Assembly: GCA_030620125.1 (NCBI GenBank)
Contig: JAUXFI010000079.1
Coordinates: 1-8,449 of the forward strand
DNA from: Anaerolineae bacterium
Lineage (GTDB): Bacteria; Chloroflexota; Anaerolineae; B4-G1
DNA: 8,449 bases
Direction: 5' to 3'
The notes under the pieces: generated by a model
What the model saw: only the letters and a program-made list of their open reading frames with translations
Databases searched by the model: none
Told to the model about the DNA's origin: nothing
Program-made: the position numbers and the translations under genes
Shown here: positions 5,956 through 8,449 of the stretch, piece after piece
Layout of the letters: every line of letters starts with the position of its first letter
Position numbering within the stretch: the stretch's first letter is position 1

Positions 5956-5977
5956 GACGCCCTCGAGGACGAGGGCT
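5956..5977. repeat. Hairpin repeat, copy 2 (inverted partner of 5891-5912)
   Basis: A 7-bp stem GCCCTCG (5959-5965) with CGAGGGC (5970-5976) and a 4-nt loop. Relative to copy 1, one C-G stem pair has become T-A, so both arms changed together. Confidence 0.7.
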
Positions 5978-5980
5978 ATG

Positions 5981-6016
5981 AGCGGATGGAAGCGGATAAA
6001 CGGATATGCCTCGCTC
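5981..6016 (+). repeat. 36-bp direct repeat, copy 2 (CGGAT iterons)
   Basis: Exact copy of 5821-5856, with CGGAT at 5983, 5993 and 6001. It directly follows the second hairpin repeat. Confidence 0.85.
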
Positions 6017-6112
6017 TTATCCATTGATAGCCCCTCTACAGACATTGGTGTGGGCACTCCAGTAGTGAAGACTTTGGACTGCGAGGGTATCTCCATAAGA
6101 AGGGATCCACCC

Positions 6113-6136
6113 ATCCGCTTATCCGCTGCCTATCCG
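6113..6136 (-). repeat. Inverted CGGAT iteron cluster
   Basis: Three ATCCG words at 6113, 6121 and 6132, i.e. CGGAT on the minus strand with start-to-start spacings of 11 and 8 bp. The layout resembles the direct copies at 5821 and 5981 but is inverted. The stretch between 6016 and 6113 shows nothing else I can name. Confidence 0.6.
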
Positions 6137-6174
6137 TTGCACCAGGCTGGCAAGACGGTAAACACATACAATAG

Positions 6175-6205
6175 AACCTTGCGAGATAGGAGACCTCGCA
6201 AGGTT
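6175..6205. terminator. Hairpin between convergent genes, past the FHA gene stop
   Basis: A perfect 11-bp stem, AACCTTGCGAG (6175-6185) with CTCGCAAGGTT (6195-6205), and a 9-nt loop. It lies 25 nt downstream of the FHA gene stop and could stop transcription from either side. Neither strand has a proper U-run, so it may be a repeat that serves as a weak or factor-assisted terminator. Confidence 0.5.
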
Positions 6206-6230
6206 GAGACGGTTGTGCGCGTAGGGGGGG

Positions 6231-6875
6231 TTAGAAAGGCCAGGTGGGGACGGGGAAACCGAGGTCACTCAATGCCTGCCAGAAAGGCGCTGGCGCGTAC
6301 CATACGAACAGGCTTACCGCAATGCAGGCCAGGATGAGCACCATGCACCCGCACCCGGCCCACAGCCAGGTCTTGCTCTTCTCCTCCTCGACAGGCGGCG
6401 TGGTTGGTGGAGGTGTGTTGGGGTAGACTGGCGGCGGTGTGGGCCAAGAAGGCGGAGGCGCAGCGGGGTAGGCCGGCGGCGGGGGAGGCCGAGAAGGCGG
6501 AGTGGACGGTGCGCGGCTCGGTGGAGGAGGCGTAGCGGAGGGCTGCCCGACGACGGTCTTGACCGCTGCCGTTCCCACTCCGTAGTACGTCAACGTCACC
6601 GCGTCGCCCAGGCCGATCACGTTGCCATTGACCAGCGTGTGCGGCCCTGTCAATCTCATTCCGTTGACGAACGTGCCATTCGTGCTCCCCAGGTCCTTGA
6701 TCACCATCAGCTCGCCCTGGCGTGTGATGCGCGCGTGCTGCCGCGAAATCTGTGGGTCGTTGATCACGATGTCGTTGCCTGGATCTCTGCCCAGGCTACT
6801 AGAGTCCTCGTCCAGAGGAAACGTCTGCCCTGGCTGAGGCCCTTGGCTCACCACCAATCGAAAGCCATTCGTCAT
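6231..6875 (-). CDS. FHA-domain protein with proline-rich linker and one membrane segment
   Basis: A 214-residue protein. Residues about 6-98 form a forkhead-associated domain, which binds phosphothreonine peptides: LGRDPGNDI 28-36, SRQHARI 44-50 and DLGSTNGTFVNG 61-72 hold the usual Gly-Arg, Ser-Arg-His and Asn-Gly contacts. Residues about 111-161 are a low-complexity Pro/Ser/Thr linker. An acidic-then-basic stretch, EEEKSK (163-168), precedes a single hydrophobic segment at about 170-192, and a short aromatic tail ends in PTWPF. Positive charges before the segment suggest the FHA domain faces the cytoplasm and the tail lies outside. No signal peptide is seen. The role is probably a membrane-anchored reader of Ser/Thr kinase signalling, but no kinase is in the window. 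AGGGGGAA stands 5 nt before the ATG. It is convergent with the helicase and divergent from the dipeptidase. Confidence 0.92.
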   Translation of the reverse strand: MTNGFRLVVSQGPQPGQTFPLDEDSSSLGRDPGNDIVINDPQISRQHARITRQGELMVIKDLGSTNGTFVNGMRLTGPHTLVNGNVIGLGDAVTLTYYGVGTAAVKTVVGQPSATPPPPSRAPSTPPSRPPPPPAYPAAPPPSWPTPPPVYPNTPPPTTPPVEEEKSKTWLWAGCGCMVLILACIAVSLFVWYAPAPFWQALSDLGFPVPTWPF

Positions 6876-6916
6876 TAGTCTTCCCCCTGCTTTTGATTGT
6901 ATGTCTACTGGCGCTC

Positions 6917-6945
6917 AGTATATGACGGTTGCGCCCTCTTGTCAA
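6917..6945 (-). promoter_or_regulatory. Sigma70-type promoter of the FHA gene
   Basis: On the minus strand consensus TTGACA (6945-6940), a 17-bp spacer and TATACT (6922-6917). The start would be near 6910, about 35 nt before the ATG. Its -35 overlaps that of the divergent dipeptidase promoter. Confidence 0.75.
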
Positions 6946-6966
6946 CCCTGCTGCCTGTGGTACACT
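6939..6966 (+). promoter_or_regulatory. Promoter of the dipeptidase gene
   Basis: TTGTCA (6939-6944), a 16-bp spacer and TACACT (6961-6966), preceded by TGG for an extended -10. The start would be near 6973, about 35 nt before ATG 7008. Five bases of its -35 are shared with the opposite promoter. Confidence 0.6.
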
Positions 6967-7007
6967 AGATGAAACGCAAAAACGTGAAACGTGAGGGTGA
7001 CTCTTAT

Positions 7008-8066
7008 ATGCACATCGTAGATGGACACGAGGACATCGCCTGGAACGCGCTCGTTCTGGGCCGTGACGTGCGGCGCAGCGCGCTCGAGACCCGCCGTCTG
7101 GAGGAGGGCACCGGCGTTCCCCGGCGCAATGGCCTCTGCATGGTGGGCCTGCCTGAGTGGCTGGCCGGCGGCGTGGCGGTTGTTCTGGGTACTATCTTCG
7201 TCGAGCCAGCCCGCCGTGGATCCGTAGAGCCCCATACCTACACTACTGCCGAAGAGGCATACGCACTGGGTCAGGCGCAACTAGATTTCTACCACCGCCT
7301 GACCGATGAGTGTGACCAAATTGCACTGATCGGAAACCGTGCTGACCTCGACGGTGTGCTCGCCAGTTGGGAGAACGAGACTCCCCAGGTGGGCATTGTT
7401 CCCCTGATGGAAGGCGCGGACCCTGTCCGAGAGCCGGCCGAGGCCGAGGAATGGTTCGAGCGTGGCGTGCGGCTGGTGAGTCTCTCCTGGAAGGCGGGTT
7501 CACGCTATGCCGGCGGTAATGCTGTCCCCGGCCCGCTCACTGACGCCGGGCGCGAATTGCTGGGGGTGATGGCCGACCTGGGCCTGACCCTGGACGTCAG
7601 TCACCTGGCCGAGGAAGCGTTCTTCGAGGCGGTGGATCGTTATGAGGGCAGGGCAGTCGCTACCCACGCCAACCCCCGCGTCCGGGTGGCCGGTCCACGT
7701 CAACTTTCCGACGAGATGATCCGTCGTTTGGCCGAGCGGGATGGCGTCATCGGCATTGTGCCTTTCAATCGTTTCCTGCTGCGGGGTTGGACCAAGGGCG
7801 ATCCCAAGAACGCTGTCACCGTCGCCGACGTGGCTGCCGCTGTAGACCACGTCTGCCAGGTGGTGGGGGACGCGGCCTACGTGGGATTGGGCTCCGACTT
7901 TGACGGCGGCTTTGGGGCCGAGAGCACCCCGTCTGAGATAGACACCGTCGCCGATTTGTCTCGCATCGGCCCGGCGTTGAGCGAACTGGGATACGGTGAG
8001 CAAGACATCGCTGCTGTCCTGGGGGGCAACTGGCTGCGCGTGTTGCGTGCTGCTTTGCCGGAGTGA
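7008..8066 (+). CDS. Membrane dipeptidase-like metallopeptidase (family M19)
   Basis: A 352-residue M19 (renal dipeptidase-type) amidohydrolase-fold enzyme that would hydrolyse dipeptides with a binuclear zinc centre. The expected ligands are all visible: HED with H7 and D9, E135 in PLMEGAD, H199 in LDVSHL, H220 in ATHANPR, and the catalytic-site D297 in GLGSDFDG. The C-terminal GGNWLRVLR is also typical of the family. No signal peptide or lipid attachment site is seen, so despite the family name it should be cytoplasmic. I chose ATG 7008 because GAGGGTGA lies 7 nt before it; an earlier in-frame ATG at 6969 falls at or before the predicted transcription start. The neighbours do not form an operon with it. 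Substrate preference, including D-amino-acid dipeptides, is not readable here. Confidence 0.95.
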   Translation: MHIVDGHEDIAWNALVLGRDVRRSALETRRLEEGTGVPRRNGLCMVGLPEWLAGGVAVVLGTIFVEPARRGSVEPHTYTTAEEAYALGQAQLDFYHRLTDECDQIALIGNRADLDGVLASWENETPQVGIVPLMEGADPVREPAEAEEWFERGVRLVSLSWKAGSRYAGGNAVPGPLTDAGRELLGVMADLGLTLDVSHLAEEAFFEAVDRYEGRAVATHANPRVRVAGPRQLSDEMIRRLAERDGVIGIVPFNRFLLRGWTKGDPKNAVTVADVAAAVDHVCQVVGDAAYVGLGSDFDGGFGAESTPSEIDTVADLSRIGPALSELGYGEQDIAAVLGGNWLRVLRAALPE

Positions 8067-8106
8067 CAACAACGAATTTGGAAATAAACGGATGGGAAGT
8101 GAGCAG

Positions 8107-8135
8107 AGGCGCGAGTGTGTACAGGCCGCGCTTTT
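8107..8135 (+). terminator. Weak intrinsic terminator after the dipeptidase
   Basis: AGGCGCG (8107-8113) pairs with CGCGCTT (8127-8133), including one G-T pair, around a 13-nt loop, with a TTTT run at 8132-8135. It lies 41 nt past the stop codon and runs straight into the -35 box of the trmD promoter. Confidence 0.4.
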
Positions 8136-8162
8136 GACATCTTTTTGAAACTGTGCTATATT
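8134..8162 (+). promoter_or_regulatory. Strong-looking promoter of trmD
   Basis: Consensus TTGACA (8134-8139), a 17-bp spacer and TATATT (8157-8162), preceded by TGC for an extended -10. The start near 8169 gives a leader of about 90 nt. A small hairpin GCAGG/CCTGC (8174-8178 with 8182-8186) is near its 5' end. Confidence 0.75.
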
Positions 8163-8227
8163 TTAACTATCAGGCAGGCAACCTGCGGTTCCCAGGTCAA
8201 CTTGTCCGTTTTGGGATTTGTTGTTTG

Positions 8228-8256
8228 TTCATTGTTCATTGCTTCATTGTTCATTG
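8228..8256 (+). repeat. Four TTCATTG heptamers in the trmD leader
   Basis: TTCATTG occurs at 8228, 8235, 8243 and 8250, with one extra C between the second and third copies. The array ends 3 nt before the trmD ATG and takes the place where a Shine-Dalgarno would be. Confidence 0.85.
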
Positions 8257-8259
8257 ACT

Positions 8260-8449
8260 ATGCATTTCGACATCCTGACCCTCTTCCCCACAATGTTCCA
8301 CGGCCCTTTGGAGGAAAGCATCCTCAAACGGGCCCAGGAGAGCGGCCGTCTCTCCGTCATACTCCACGACATCCGCGATTATGCCACCGGTAAACACCAC
8401 GTCACCGACGATGCTCCCTACGGCGGTGGAGGCGGTATGGTGATGAAAC
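8260..8449 (+). CDS. trmD: tRNA (guanine-N1-)-methyltransferase TrmD, 5' part (cut by window end)
   Basis: The first 63 codons of TrmD, the SAM-dependent SPOUT enzyme that makes m1G37 in tRNAs with G36 and so prevents +1 frameshifting. The N-terminus [10 protein letters not shown], then [10 protein letters not shown], and [14 protein letters not shown] near the end of the visible part are hallmarks of TrmD; the last lies in the substrate pocket. The trefoil-knot SAM site lies beyond the window. Translation begins at ATG 8260 because the conserved protein starts there, yet no Shine-Dalgarno is present; the heptamer repeat abuts the start. The usual upstream partners rpsP and rimM are absent, and the gene starts its own transcript from the promoter at 8134-8162. 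What follows (often rplS) cannot be seen. Confidence 0.95.
   Translation, partial: MHFDILTLFPTMFHGPLEESILKRAQESGRLSVILHDIRDYATGKHHVTDDAPYGGGGGMVMK

Noticed and set aside
5821..6016. Possible minimal CRISPR array, because the exact repeat is 36 bp long
   Set aside because: There are only two copies, the gap between them is 124 bp, the repeat is made of internal CGGAT words, and no cas gene is nearby.
5776..6114. 112-codon minus-strand open frame in the convergent gap
   Set aside because: It overlaps the helicase end and the repeat block, its composition follows the repeats, and there is no ribosome site.
5846..6337. 163-codon plus-strand open frame in the convergent gap
   Set aside because: It runs through the direct repeats and hairpins and into the FHA gene on the other strand. 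It has no Shine-Dalgarno and its translation has no protein-like pattern.
8115..8393. 92-codon plus-strand open frame overlapping trmD
   Set aside because: It starts upstream of the trmD promoter and reads trmD in the wrong frame; the 8260 frame gives the conserved TrmD N-terminus.

Overview
The window looks like an ordinary chromosomal segment of a fairly high-GC bacterium, most likely a member of the Chloroflexota (Anaerolineae or a relative). I infer this from the gene types (FHA protein with a proline-rich linker, M19 dipeptidase, CNBD histidine kinase, MrfA-like helicase) and from many short dispersed repeats of kinds I associate with that phylum. No search was possible, so the taxonomy is tentative. 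There are no rRNA or tRNA genes, no CRISPR array and no transposase. No mobile element other than short repeats is visible.

Left block (1-3003, all minus strand). A small unknown protein (2722-3003) is followed by a GC-rich hairpin. Next comes a HAD-family phosphatase (1931-2590) with its own good promoter. Then comes a two-gene unit: a soluble cyclic-nucleotide-binding histidine kinase (627-1799), and an O6-methylguanine-DNA methyltransferase (118-630) whose ATG overlaps the kinase stop codon as ATGA. Downstream of the methyltransferase lies a palindromic repeat (18-75).

Centre (3131-5792, plus strand). An 871-residue MrfA/YprA-type superfamily 2 helicase has an HNH nuclease-like zinc domain inserted into its C-terminal zinc-binding (MZB, formerly DUF1998) region. 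Its gene also carries three repeat-like segments, each of a different type and each in frame, resembling dispersed repeats that became coding sequence. The methyltransferase and the helicase both point to DNA damage repair, but they are in separate transcription units.

Convergent gap (5793-6230). About 440 bp without a credible gene. It holds a 36-bp direct repeat made of CGGAT iterons, an inverted iteron cluster, a pair of inverted hairpins whose stems covary, and an 11-bp perfect stem.

Right block (6231-8449). An FHA-domain single-pass membrane protein (minus) and an M19 membrane dipeptidase-like enzyme (plus) diverge from promoters whose -35 boxes overlap. After the dipeptidase come a weak terminator, a strong-looking promoter, a leader containing TTCATTG heptamer repeats, and the first 63 codons of trmD (tRNA m1G37 methyltransferase), cut by the window end.

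The best candidate for something unusual is the helicase: its HNH insertion and its in-frame repeat segments.
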